Positions 1 to 5,092 of a stretch of DNA of 8,607 nt are shown one piece after another. The stretch spans positions 1-8,607 of the forward strand of contig JAKAMV010000382.1 in assembly GCA_021812735.1 (NCBI GenBank). Reading direction: 5' to 3'. The first letter of the stretch is position 1; each line of letters begins with the position of its first letter. The position numbers were made by a program, and so were the translations under genes. Under the pieces are notes generated by a model. It was not told where the DNA came from. It ran no database searches and saw only the letters and a list, made by a program, of their open reading frames with translations. This stretch comes from Chloroflexota bacterium. Its GTDB lineage: Bacteria > Chloroflexota > Limnocylindria > Limnocylindrales > CSP1-4.

Positions 1-205
1 CCGCCGCCCAGAACCCGCACAGCTCGCTCGTGGCGGCCGGGTCCTGGAGCACCTGGAACTTCTCGAGGTAGGCGTCGCTGTGGCGGCCGCTCTTCAGCAT
101 GAAGTGGCCCTCGCTCAGGGCGCCGCTGCTCCGGAACAGGGCCTCGGTGCGGGCAGCGATGGCGTGGCGGGCGGCCTCGTCGAGGGTGCGTCGGAGGGTG
201 GTCAT
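1..205 (-). CDS. pyrE: Orotate phosphoribosyltransferase, N-terminal part (cut by window edge)
   Basis: OPRT transfers orotate onto PRPP to give OMP in the cytoplasm, the step after dihydroorotate oxidation in UMP synthesis. Only the first 68 codons are inside the window. The translation shows the N-terminal signature of the PyrE family: LFRSSGAL (residues 23-30), EGHFMLKSGRHSDAY (32-46), then EKFQVLQDP (48-56). The PRPP-binding motif lies outside the window. The start is the ATG at 205, placed a short distance before the conserved helix as in other PyrE proteins. It has no Shine-Dalgarno sequence, but a TAGAAT hexamer sits 9 nt upstream, suggesting its own, nearly leaderless transcript. It lies 82 bp downstream of the DUF1294 gene and on the same strand, so read-through from the pyrK-pyrD train is also possible. 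The pyrD/pyrK context agrees with the assignment. Confidence 0.9.
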   Translation of the reverse strand, partial: MTTLRRTLDEAARHAIAARTEALFRSSGALSEGHFMLKSGRHSDAYLEKFQVLQDPAATSELCGFWAA

Positions 206-214
206 GGCCGGGTG

Positions 215-220
215 ATTCTA
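215..220 (-). promoter_or_regulatory. Putative -10 element of pyrE (leaderless type)
   Basis: The minus strand reads TAGAAT, five of six matches to TATAAT, ending 9 nt before the pyrE ATG. Transcription from it would begin about at the start codon. No Shine-Dalgarno sequence is present, and I see no convincing -35 box in the GC-rich upstream spacer. The element lies in the only sizeable gap of the minus-strand gene train. Confidence 0.5.
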
Positions 221-287
221 GCCCGGGCCGGCCGTCGACCCGCCAGCAGCCGCGCTCGGGGCCGCACGCCCGGACTCCGGACGTCGT

Positions 288-548
288 CTACCGCACCAGC
301 ATCACGAGCGCTCCCGCCCAGAGGACCGTCGCCAGCGACTGGACCATCCAGAAGGAGCGGTGGCGCGTCTTGTGGCGCAGGCCGAGGAACACCAGCCACG
401 CCCCGACGACGCCGCCGAGCCAGCAGCCGAGCTGGAGCGTCCGCTCCCGGATGCGCCGCCAGCCGCGCTGCGCGGCGAGCTTGTCGTAGGCGTAGAGGCC
501 CGCGGTCACGAGATTGGCGGCCACCAGCCAGGCGGGCAGCCAGCTCAC
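288..548 (-). CDS. DUF1294 family small membrane protein
   Basis: This 86-residue protein fits the DUF1294 family, whose function is unknown. The family signature is visible: an N-terminal hydrophobic segment (residues 4-20), then YDKLAAQRGWRRIRERTLQL (21-40, equivalent to the family's YaxDKxxA..RIPExTL), the glycine-rich GGVVGAW (45-51), RHKTRHRSF (58-66), and a second hydrophobic helix (about 67-85). The length is typical for the family. The start is a GTG that shares four bases (GTGA) with the pyrD stop codon, so translation is probably coupled to pyrD. The final TAG is 82 bp before pyrE. The Pro of the usual RIPE motif is an Arg here (RIRERT). Its place between pyrD and pyrE may be incidental or may point to a membrane role linked to the operon; the sequence alone does not decide. 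Confidence 0.85.
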   Translation of the reverse strand: MSWLPAWLVAANLVTAGLYAYDKLAAQRGWRRIRERTLQLGCWLGGVVGAWLVFLGLRHKTRHRSFWMVQSLATVLWAGALVMLVR

Positions 549-1708
549 CGGGCGTACTCGGCGCCGCGCGTCGAGGGGGGCCCGGCGCGTCTCGGCAGCG
601 CGGTCCCGACCAGCTCCCGGACGTCGACGAGGCCGCGCTCGCGGCAGGCGTCGGCCAGCTCGTCGGCCAGGCGCACTGGCAACATCGGGTCCGCCAGCGC
701 GGCCACGCCCACGGCCACGGCGCGGGCCCCCACGGCCAGGAAATCCAGCACATCGCCGACGCCCGCCACGCCGCCCACGCCGATCACCGGCACGTCAACG
801 ACCTGGGCCACCTCCCACACGACCCGCAGCGCGATCGGCCGGAGCGCCGGACCGCAGATCCCCCCGTAGGCAGCGCCGAGAGCCGGCCCGCGACGGTCGG
901 GGGCGGGCAGGAGTCCGGGCAGCGTGTTGACTGCGGCGATCACGTCGGCACCCGCATCCTCGACCGCCCTGGCCACCGCGCGGACATCACCGGCGGCGGC
1001 GGTGAGCTTCGCGATCACGGGCAGGTCCGTGCCGCGCCGCGCGGCAGCCACCCAGGCGCCGACCGCGTCGGCGTCGAGCCCGGGGACGCGGCCGCCCCTG
1101 CCTCCGCCGCACGAGAGGTTCAGCTCGACCCCCGCGACTCCCGGCACGCCCTCCAGTCGCCGGACCGCCTCGCCCAGCTCCCCCGGGGTGTCCGCGCACA
1201 GGCTGACGATCACCGGCACCGGCCAGCGCGACCTCGCTCCGGCGTACCGCTCGAGGACCGTGTCGAGGCCCGGGTTCTGCGGCCCCATGCCCAGCAGCAG
1301 GCCGGCCGGGATCTCCGCCACCCGGGGTCCGGGGTGGGCGCCGCGGGGCTTGAGCGACGTGCTCCGCGTGACCAGCCCGCCGAGCCGCGGCAGGTCCACG
1401 ACGTCCGCCACCTCGACACCGTAGCCGAAGGGCCCGGCAGCGGCGATCACCGGGTTCGGGAGCACCAGGCCGCGGCCGAGGTCCACGGCCAGCGACACGG
1501 GCCGGCCGCCGAGGGCGTCGAGCGCGGGCGAGGCCCCACCGCGCCGCGCCTGGGGCGCCGGCTCCGGGCCCGACGACGGCGTCGAGGCCCGCACGCCGGA
1601 CGCCGGGGGCGCCTTCCCCTTCGCGACGGGCGTGATCGCGGGCTTGATCCGTCGAACCGTGGGCGTCCGCTTCGGGTTTGCGGCTAGGCCCTTGCGCTTC
1701 GCCCTCAC
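545..1708 (-). CDS. pyrD: Dihydroorotate dehydrogenase-like flavoprotein, class 1B type, with N-terminal basic extension
   Basis: A family 1 dihydroorotate dehydrogenase would oxidise dihydroorotate to orotate using FMN and pass electrons to PyrK. From the GTG at 1708 it is 387 residues, longer than the usual ~300. Residues 1-70 are a basic, Pro/Ala-rich extension without family similarity; the barrel begins near PVSLAVDLGRG (70-80). Seen motifs: NPVIAAAGPFGYG (85-97), GPQNPG (142-147), ELNLSC (195-200) with the catalytic-base Cys200, IAKLTAA (232-238) with the FMN-contacting Lys234, NTLPGL (261-266), GGICGPALRPIALRVV (282-297) and the phosphate-binding VIGVGGVAGVGD (308-319). Odd points: in class 1 enzymes the substrate contacts are Lys, Asn and Asn in TKSST, NxxGLxN and SCPN; here they align with Arg115, Leu139 and Gly202. 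The start is set by a GTGA overlap with the upstream membrane gene, and the stop overlaps the next gene the same way. Family assignment is firm; the exact substrate is less so. Confidence 0.85.
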   Translation of the reverse strand: MRAKRKGLAANPKRTPTVRRIKPAITPVAKGKAPPASGVRASTPSSGPEPAPQARRGGASPALDALGGRPVSLAVDLGRGLVLPNPVIAAAGPFGYGVEVADVVDLPRLGGLVTRSTSLKPRGAHPGPRVAEIPAGLLLGMGPQNPGLDTVLERYAGARSRWPVPVIVSLCADTPGELGEAVRRLEGVPGVAGVELNLSCGGGRGGRVPGLDADAVGAWVAAARRGTDLPVIAKLTAAAGDVRAVARAVEDAGADVIAAVNTLPGLLPAPDRRGPALGAAYGGICGPALRPIALRVVWEVAQVVDVPVIGVGGVAGVGDVLDFLAVGARAVAVGVAALADPMLPVRLADELADACRERGLVDVRELVGTALPRRAGPPSTRGAEYAR

Positions 1709-2412
1709 GAGCTGGCCCCCGTGGCGTCGCGCGGCGACGCGCGCAGCCAGACGAGCGACGTCAGCAGCACCCACGCGATGATCGAGACCAGGGCCGTCCA
1801 CTCGAGGATGGCCGCGACCCAGACGTCAGGGCGGTCCGTGATCGGGCCCGCGGACCCCATCCGCTCCCGGGCGAACGCGTCGACGCGCAGCGAGACGATG
1901 AACGCGATGGATGCCACAACCGGCACCACCCCGGCGAAGCCGAGCCAGATCGGGTGGCGCGCCTCGCGCTGCCGGACGAACGCGATCGACGCGAGCGCGA
2001 CAAAGATCCACCCGAATCCGAAGAACAGGCCGGCCGCCGTGACGTGCGGCGTCGGGTCGTTCATCGGGAAGATGCCCACGAACAGGCCGCCGATCCCGGC
2101 GACGACGCCCGCGGGCCCGAAGCCCCAGCGCAGCCGCGATCCGCTCGTCAGCCACAGCCCGATGACGAACACGAGGAAGAACGCGGAGCTGAGCCCGACG
2201 AGCACGTTGAAGGCGTGGGCCATTCGCGCCACGCCCAGCTGGCCGAGCTCGCTGATCCAGTGGTTGAGCGGGCTGTACGCCTCCCCATCGGCCCCCGTGT
2301 AGGACAACCCGCTGACCGCGCAGCCCGCGAGGATGGCGACGGACGACGCCACCCCGGCCATAGCGGCCCCGCGTCCGAGCCGGGCGCGCCGCGATGCCAT
2401 CCCGGCGCTCAC
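1705..2412 (-). CDS. DUF998 family integral membrane protein
   Basis: From the GTG at 2412 this gives 235 residues with about six hydrophobic segments (roughly 17-36, 65-88, 99-116, 124-146, 155-175 and 199-223). DUF998 features are visible: SPLNHWISELG (47-57) followed by a helix with AHAFNVLVG (65-73), and GIFPMNDPTPHVTAA (113-127), where the FP...H..A pattern is typical. DUF998 proteins are membrane proteins without a settled function. The start is chosen because GTG overlaps the pyrK-like stop as GTGA; an ATG twelve bases further in (2400) is an alternative giving MASRRARLG. The stop overlaps the pyrD start, again as GTGA. Lying between the electron-transfer subunit and its dehydrogenase partner, it is likely made in step with both, which is unusual for a presumed unrelated membrane protein. 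Confidence 0.8.
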   Translation of the reverse strand: MSAGMASRRARLGRGAAMAGVASSVAILAGCAVSGLSYTGADGEAYSPLNHWISELGQLGVARMAHAFNVLVGLSSAFFLVFVIGLWLTSGSRLRWGFGPAGVVAGIGGLFVGIFPMNDPTPHVTAAGLFFGFGWIFVALASIAFVRQREARHPIWLGFAGVVPVVASIAFIVSLRVDAFARERMGSAGPITDRPDVWVAAILEWTALVSIIAWVLLTSLVWLRASPRDATGASS

Positions 2413-3281
2413 GACGCGCGCTCCCAGTCGATCTCGTCGGCGGCGAACGACGGGCCCTCGCGGCAGATGCGGAGTGGCCCGCTGGGGCCCTCGACGGCGC
2501 AGGCGAGGCAGGTGCCCGCCGCGCACCCGATGTCCTGGTCCAGCACCACCTGGAGCCATGACTTGCGCCGCGCCTCGGGCGAGCCCGGGGCCACGGGCCT
2601 GCCGCCACCGCGCTTGCGCCCCAGGGTCGCCACCCCCAACCGCTGGCGGCGGCCAGCGGCCAGGCCGGCGAGGCCGGCGAGGAGGGGGGCGGGGCCCGCG
2701 GCGAACGCCTGGTCGGCCCACGCCTCGTAGTCGAGCACGAGGTCCGCCACCGACCCGCGGTGTCCCAGCGAGCCGTCCTCGGTGGCCACCACGTACTCGA
2801 CCTCGTCGGGAAGGAGGCTCGAGGGGTACACCGAAGCCGCGGTCGCGGCGCCGTAGAGCAGCACGACCGAGCGCCCGTCGCGCACCGCCTCGTCGATCAG
2901 CAGCCGGACGGCGGCGATCGACGGCCCCTGGGCGATCAGCAGCAGGTGGCGCGACCTCGGGTCCACCTCGAGCGGGCGGCCCAGCGGCCCAGCGAGGTCG
3001 GCGCGGTCACCGGGCCGGAGCGCGGCGGCCCACAGCGGCGGCGAGCTGCCGGACGCGTCGGGGCGGCCCGACGCCTGGATCGTGAGGGTCCCCGACGACG
3101 GGTCGGCCGTCGCGATCGGGAACGGCCGGCGCAGCGGCAGGCCCCCCGCCTCGAGCGTGCGGACATGGACGGCCTGCCCGGCTCGCGCCCCGGTCGCGAT
3201 CCCCGGGGCGTGCCACGCGAGCAGCCACTGGCCGGGGCCGATCTCCCGGCGTTCGACGAGTTCGGCGCCGACAGGGCGCAC
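2409..3281 (-). CDS. pyrK: PyrK-like dihydroorotate dehydrogenase electron transfer subunit (FAD/[2Fe-2S])
   Basis: PyrK pairs with class 1B PyrD and moves electrons from FMN through a [2Fe-2S] cluster and FAD to NAD+. The 290-residue product has a flavodoxin-reductase-like FAD barrel with LRRPFPIA (50-57, family RRPFSI), a Rossmann-like domain with ATEDGSLGHRGSVADLV (166-182), and a C-terminal cluster motif with Cys253, Cys258, Cys261 and Cys273 (Cx4Cx2Cx11C) followed by REGPSF, as in PyrK. Deviations: the Gly-rich NAD loop (usually GGGxGxAP) reads AQGPSIAA (117-124), the usual ARxxxxL is AATAASVY, and the CGPxPM motif near 195 is AAGPAPL. A basic linker of about 30 residues (209-241) precedes the cluster domain. 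The GTG start is six bases after the stop of the acidic protein gene. Family membership is good, but NAD+ as the acceptor is uncertain. Confidence 0.82.
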   Translation of the reverse strand: MRPVGAELVERREIGPGQWLLAWHAPGIATGARAGQAVHVRTLEAGGLPLRRPFPIATADPSSGTLTIQASGRPDASGSSPPLWAAALRPGDRADLAGPLGRPLEVDPRSRHLLLIAQGPSIAAVRLLIDEAVRDGRSVVLLYGAATAASVYPSSLLPDEVEYVVATEDGSLGHRGSVADLVLDYEAWADQAFAAGPAPLLAGLAGLAAGRRQRLGVATLGRKRGGGRPVAPGSPEARRKSWLQVVLDQDIGCAAGTCLACAVEGPSGPLRICREGPSFAADEIDWERAS

Positions 3282-3287
3282 GGCGCG

Positions 3288-4187
3288 CTAGTTCTCCTCG
3301 TCGTCCTCGTCGTCGGCCTCGTCGTCGTCGTCGGCCTCGTCCTCGTCGTCGTCGGCCATCTCGGGCGCGACGGACGGGAAGGCCTCGGCGAGCGAGTCGG
3401 CGAGGTCGCCGAACACGTCGGTGGGGTCGTAGAACTCGACGATGTCATCGGGGGCGGTGAGCTCGCGCCACTCGCCGTCCGCGTCCTCGGGCAGGACCTC
3501 GGCCCGGAACCGGCCCGACGAGCTCAGGATGAGGCGCTCGTCCTCGTCGTCCACGATGATCAGGTCGCCCACGAGCGCCGCCAGCTTGGCGACCGCCTCC
3601 TCGAACTGCTCGAGCAGGGCGGCCTCGTTCTGCTGGCTCTTCTCCTGGAAGTCGAGCGCCAGGTTGTACAGCGCCAGCGCGGCGGATTCCTCGTCGTCGG
3701 CCTCGAGGACGGGGGCCCGGCCGGCCGCCCACGTGTCGGCCGCCGCGGCGTAGCCGTCGTCCGAATCGAGCGCGAACGTCTCCTCGGGCGCGATCCCCGC
3801 CGTCGCCAGCAGGTCGCCGGCTGCCGTGGGCTCCGGCTCGAAGCCGGCGGCCTCGCGGGCGGCCTCCGCGAACGCCGTGTACACCTCGGCCGGGTTGTAG
3901 AGCTCGATGAGCTCGGACGGCGAGTCGACGATCTCGGTCTCCGACACCCACTCACCGGTGTCCGGGTCCTCGTAGCGGCTGCGCACGCGGAAGGTCCCGT
4001 CGGGAGCGATCGAGAGGTAGTCGGGGTCCTCGTCGATCAGCGTGAGGCCGCCCAGCTCCTTGATCCGGTCCGCGTTGCGGTCCAGGAACTTCCGGAGCTG
4101 CTCGGTGGCCTCCACCAAGAAGGCCGTCCGCTCGAGGGCGGCGTCGTTGGCGAGCGCACTCAGCGTGTCGTTGCGGCTCACGTCCAT
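3288..4187 (-). CDS. Acidic protein with tandem-duplicated domain, function unknown
   Basis: I do not recognise this 299-residue protein. It has no signal peptide or membrane segment and is strongly acidic, so it is probably cytoplasmic. Two related modules are visible. The first has a helix (14-45) followed by LTLIDEDPDYLSIAPDGTFR (48-67), GEW (78-80) and IELYNPAEVYTAFAEAAREA (94-113). The second has a helix (166-206) followed by LIIVDDEDERLILSSSGRFR (209-228), GEW (238-240) and VEFYDPTDVFGDLADSLAEA (250-269). A low-complexity Ala/Asp/Glu linker (117-165) joins them. The C-terminus (277-299) is almost entirely Asp and Glu. The ATG at 4187 is preceded by a perfect AGGAGG seven bases upstream; an in-frame ATG at 4217 would overlap the upstream gene and lacks such a site. 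It lies 13 bp after the upstream gene and 6 bp before the pyrK-like gene, so it is clearly in the operon. Confidence 0.85.
   Translation of the reverse strand: MDVSRNDTLSALANDAALERTAFLVEATEQLRKFLDRNADRIKELGGLTLIDEDPDYLSIAPDGTFRVRSRYEDPDTGEWVSETEIVDSPSELIELYNPAEVYTAFAEAAREAAGFEPEPTAAGDLLATAGIAPEETFALDSDDGYAAAADTWAAGRAPVLEADDEESAALALYNLALDFQEKSQQNEAALLEQFEEAVAKLAALVGDLIIVDDEDERLILSSSGRFRAEVLPEDADGEWRELTAPDDIVEFYDPTDVFGDLADSLAEAFPSVAPEMADDDEDEADDDDEADDEDDEEN
3291..3359 (-). repeat. GAC/GAG low-complexity tract coding a poly-acidic tail
   Basis: Twenty-three codons at the 3' end of the duplicated-domain gene are almost all GAC or GAG (Asp/Glu), with a few Ala codons. On the plus strand this appears as runs of gtc and ctc. 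The tract is imperfect and in frame, and may vary in length between strains. Confidence 0.8.
3378..3569 (-). repeat. Second copy of an internal protein repeat (module B)
   Basis: Residues 207-270 of the acidic protein. Shared with module A: a strand with acidic residues (IIVDDEDERL), GRFR, GEW, and the closing helix FYDPTDVFGDLADSLAEA. It is about four residues shorter than module A between GEW and the Y-x-P motif. Copies are diverged, so this is an old duplication visible at protein level only. Confidence 0.75.
3843..4049 (-). repeat. First copy of an internal protein repeat (module A)
   Basis: Residues 47-115 of the acidic protein. Conserved positions shared with module B are DEDPDYL, GTFR, GEW and LYNPAEVYTAFAEAAREA. 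Each copy is preceded by a long amphipathic, charged helix (14-45 here and 166-206 in module B), so the duplicated unit is probably about 100 residues in full. Confidence 0.75.
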
Positions 4188-4194
4188 CGTTCCG

Positions 4195-4200
4195 CCTCCT
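4195..4200 (-). promoter_or_regulatory. Perfect Shine-Dalgarno AGGAGG for the acidic protein gene
   Basis: The minus strand reads AGGAGG followed by seven bases and ATG at 4187, directly after the upstream stop codon. It decides the start of the acidic protein against the earlier in-frame ATG at 4217. It is the strongest ribosome site in the window and suggests this gene is translated more heavily than its neighbours. Confidence 0.8.
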
Positions 4201-4527
4201 CTAGCCGTGGTACTCAAGATCCGGTCCGAGCCGCTCTCGGAGGAACATCGAATGGTGCCGTTCGAACATCCACTCGCCGGCGCGGTGGCCCAGGGCGCGG
4301 GTGGCCTCGTCGGCCTCCAGCTTGTCGAGGGTTGCGTAGTCGGGCAGGTCGAACATGATGACGTTGTCGAAATCCCAGCCGTGGGCGACGTTGTACCAGC
4401 CCAGGAACTTGATCCCGAACTTCTCCTCGTACTCCTTCACCTGGCGCGGGAACAGCGTCTTCATGAAGAACTTGAAGAACGGGTCCCGGCCGCGGCGGAC
4501 AGAGAAGTAGGTGGCGAGAACGGGCAC
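4201..4527 (-). CDS. Small putative dimeric alpha/beta-barrel (ferredoxin-fold) protein
   Basis: From the GTG at 4527 the product has 108 residues. I cannot name a family with certainty. The order strand VLATYFSVR (3-11), amphipathic helix about 15-37, strand IKFLGWYNVA (39-48), strand FDNVIMFDLPD (53-63), helix TLDKLEADEATRALG (66-80), and a final segment ERHHSMFLRERLG (89-101) resembles the single-domain dimeric alpha/beta-barrel proteins (NIPSNAP, EthD or DUF6616-like). There is no membrane segment. GGAGG lies 11 bases before the GTG. Reading on upstream gives a frame without family-like character that overlaps the previous gene, so I prefer this start. The stop is 13 bp before the acidic protein, marking them as one transcript. 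A GACAAT hexamer at 4568-4573 could be the operon promoter. Confidence 0.65.
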   Translation of the reverse strand: MPVLATYFSVRRGRDPFFKFFMKTLFPRQVKEYEEKFGIKFLGWYNVAHGWDFDNVIMFDLPDYATLDKLEADEATRALGHRAGEWMFERHHSMFLRERLGPDLEYHG

Positions 4528-4564
4528 GAACTGATGGGCCTCCGCTGACGCTCTGGTCGAGGTG

Positions 4565-4999
4565 TTATTGTCGCATGCCCGGCGGGCTGCTCCCGGCGTC
4601 GCGGGCGCCAACCGGGCCGTCCGCCGCGCCTGCCCCTCCGGCCGCGCCGCCTGCCTCGACCAGGCCCTGCTCCGAATCCTCGAGCTGGCCCACCGTGGGG
4701 GTGGCACCGGCGAGCGGGCGGCGGCGACCCTCATCGCGGCCGGCGGCGACAATCCGAAGCAGGAAGATCACGGTCTGCCCGCTCAGCAGCAGCAGGAGCA
4801 GCATCGCCACGAACAGGATCGCGGTCGCCCACACGGGCCAGTCCCACGCCATCGCCGACATGGGCGTCAGCACGACCAGCACGGCCAGCAGCGCCATCTG
4901 GAACCAGAAGCAGCCGAGGCCGGGGCCGCGGGCCGCGTCGAGCGGCTCGCCCTTGTACTCGACCGGCTGCGTCGTCCGGGGCGTGCGCGGGGAGGTCAC
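4565..4999 (-). CDS. Small two-helix membrane protein, unknown function
   Basis: From the GTG at 4999 this 144-residue protein has a short hydrophilic N-terminus, two transmembrane helices (about 31-51 and 57-83, the second very Leu-rich) joined by WDWP, a basic stretch after the second helix (GRDEGRRR, 87-94) and a Gly/Ala-rich tail. By the positive-inside rule both ends would be cytoplasmic. I do not recognise a family. The start is supported by a TACAGT hexamer six bases upstream and no Shine-Dalgarno, the same leaderless arrangement seen at other genes here; extending further upstream would run across the divergent promoter region and into the opposite gene. The stop is 37 bp before the next minus-strand gene, so it may be the first gene of the operon. 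Confidence 0.65.
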   Translation of the reverse strand: MTSPRTPRTTQPVEYKGEPLDAARGPGLGCFWFQMALLAVLVVLTPMSAMAWDWPVWATAILFVAMLLLLLLSGQTVIFLLRIVAAGRDEGRRRPLAGATPTVGQLEDSEQGLVEAGGAAGGAGAADGPVGARDAGSSPPGMRQ

Positions 5000-5005
5000 G
5001 CCGCC

Positions 5006-5011
5006 ACTGTA
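5006..5011 (-). promoter_or_regulatory. Putative -10 element of the 4565-4999 gene (leaderless type)
   Basis: TACAGT on the minus strand ends six bases before the GTG at 4999, so transcription would start at or very near the start codon. It fits the TAnnnT pattern but no clear -35 is visible. It lies in a 93-bp divergent intergenic region. Confidence 0.4.
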
Positions 5012-5080
5012 CCGTCTGCGGGCCCGGGGCTCGGCGCCGATGAACGCCGCGGGCCGCGGCCCTGACCGCCGGGCGCCGAG

Positions 5081-5086
5081 GATGAT
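5081..5086 (+). promoter_or_regulatory. Possible -10 element or ribosome site of the zinc-finger membrane protein gene
   Basis: GATGAT (four matches to TATAAT) ends six bases before the GTG at 5093, which would give a leaderless message. The overlapping GAGGA (5078-5082) is ten bases from the GTG and could instead act as a weak Shine-Dalgarno. The sequence does not decide between the two. Confidence 0.3.
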
Positions 5087-5092
5087 TGGCCC

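Noticed and set aside
206..287. GC-rich palindromes (GGCCGGCC, GCCCGGGC) before pyrE as an operator or PyrR-type attenuator
   Set aside because: Short palindromes are expected in such GC-rich DNA, and I see no PyrR-binding-loop signature or terminator hairpin with a U-run.
80..1687. Long plus-strand open frame (535 codons) opposite pyrD, DUF1294 and pyrE
   Set aside because: The translation is Arg/Ala/Pro-rich with no family motifs and is the antisense shadow of GC-biased codons; the minus strand carries clear families.
2760..4358. Plus-strand open frame of 532 codons opposite the PyrK-like and acidic genes
   Set aside because: Its Val/Leu runs are the antisense reading of the Asp/Glu tail, and it crosses several real genes. 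No start signal.
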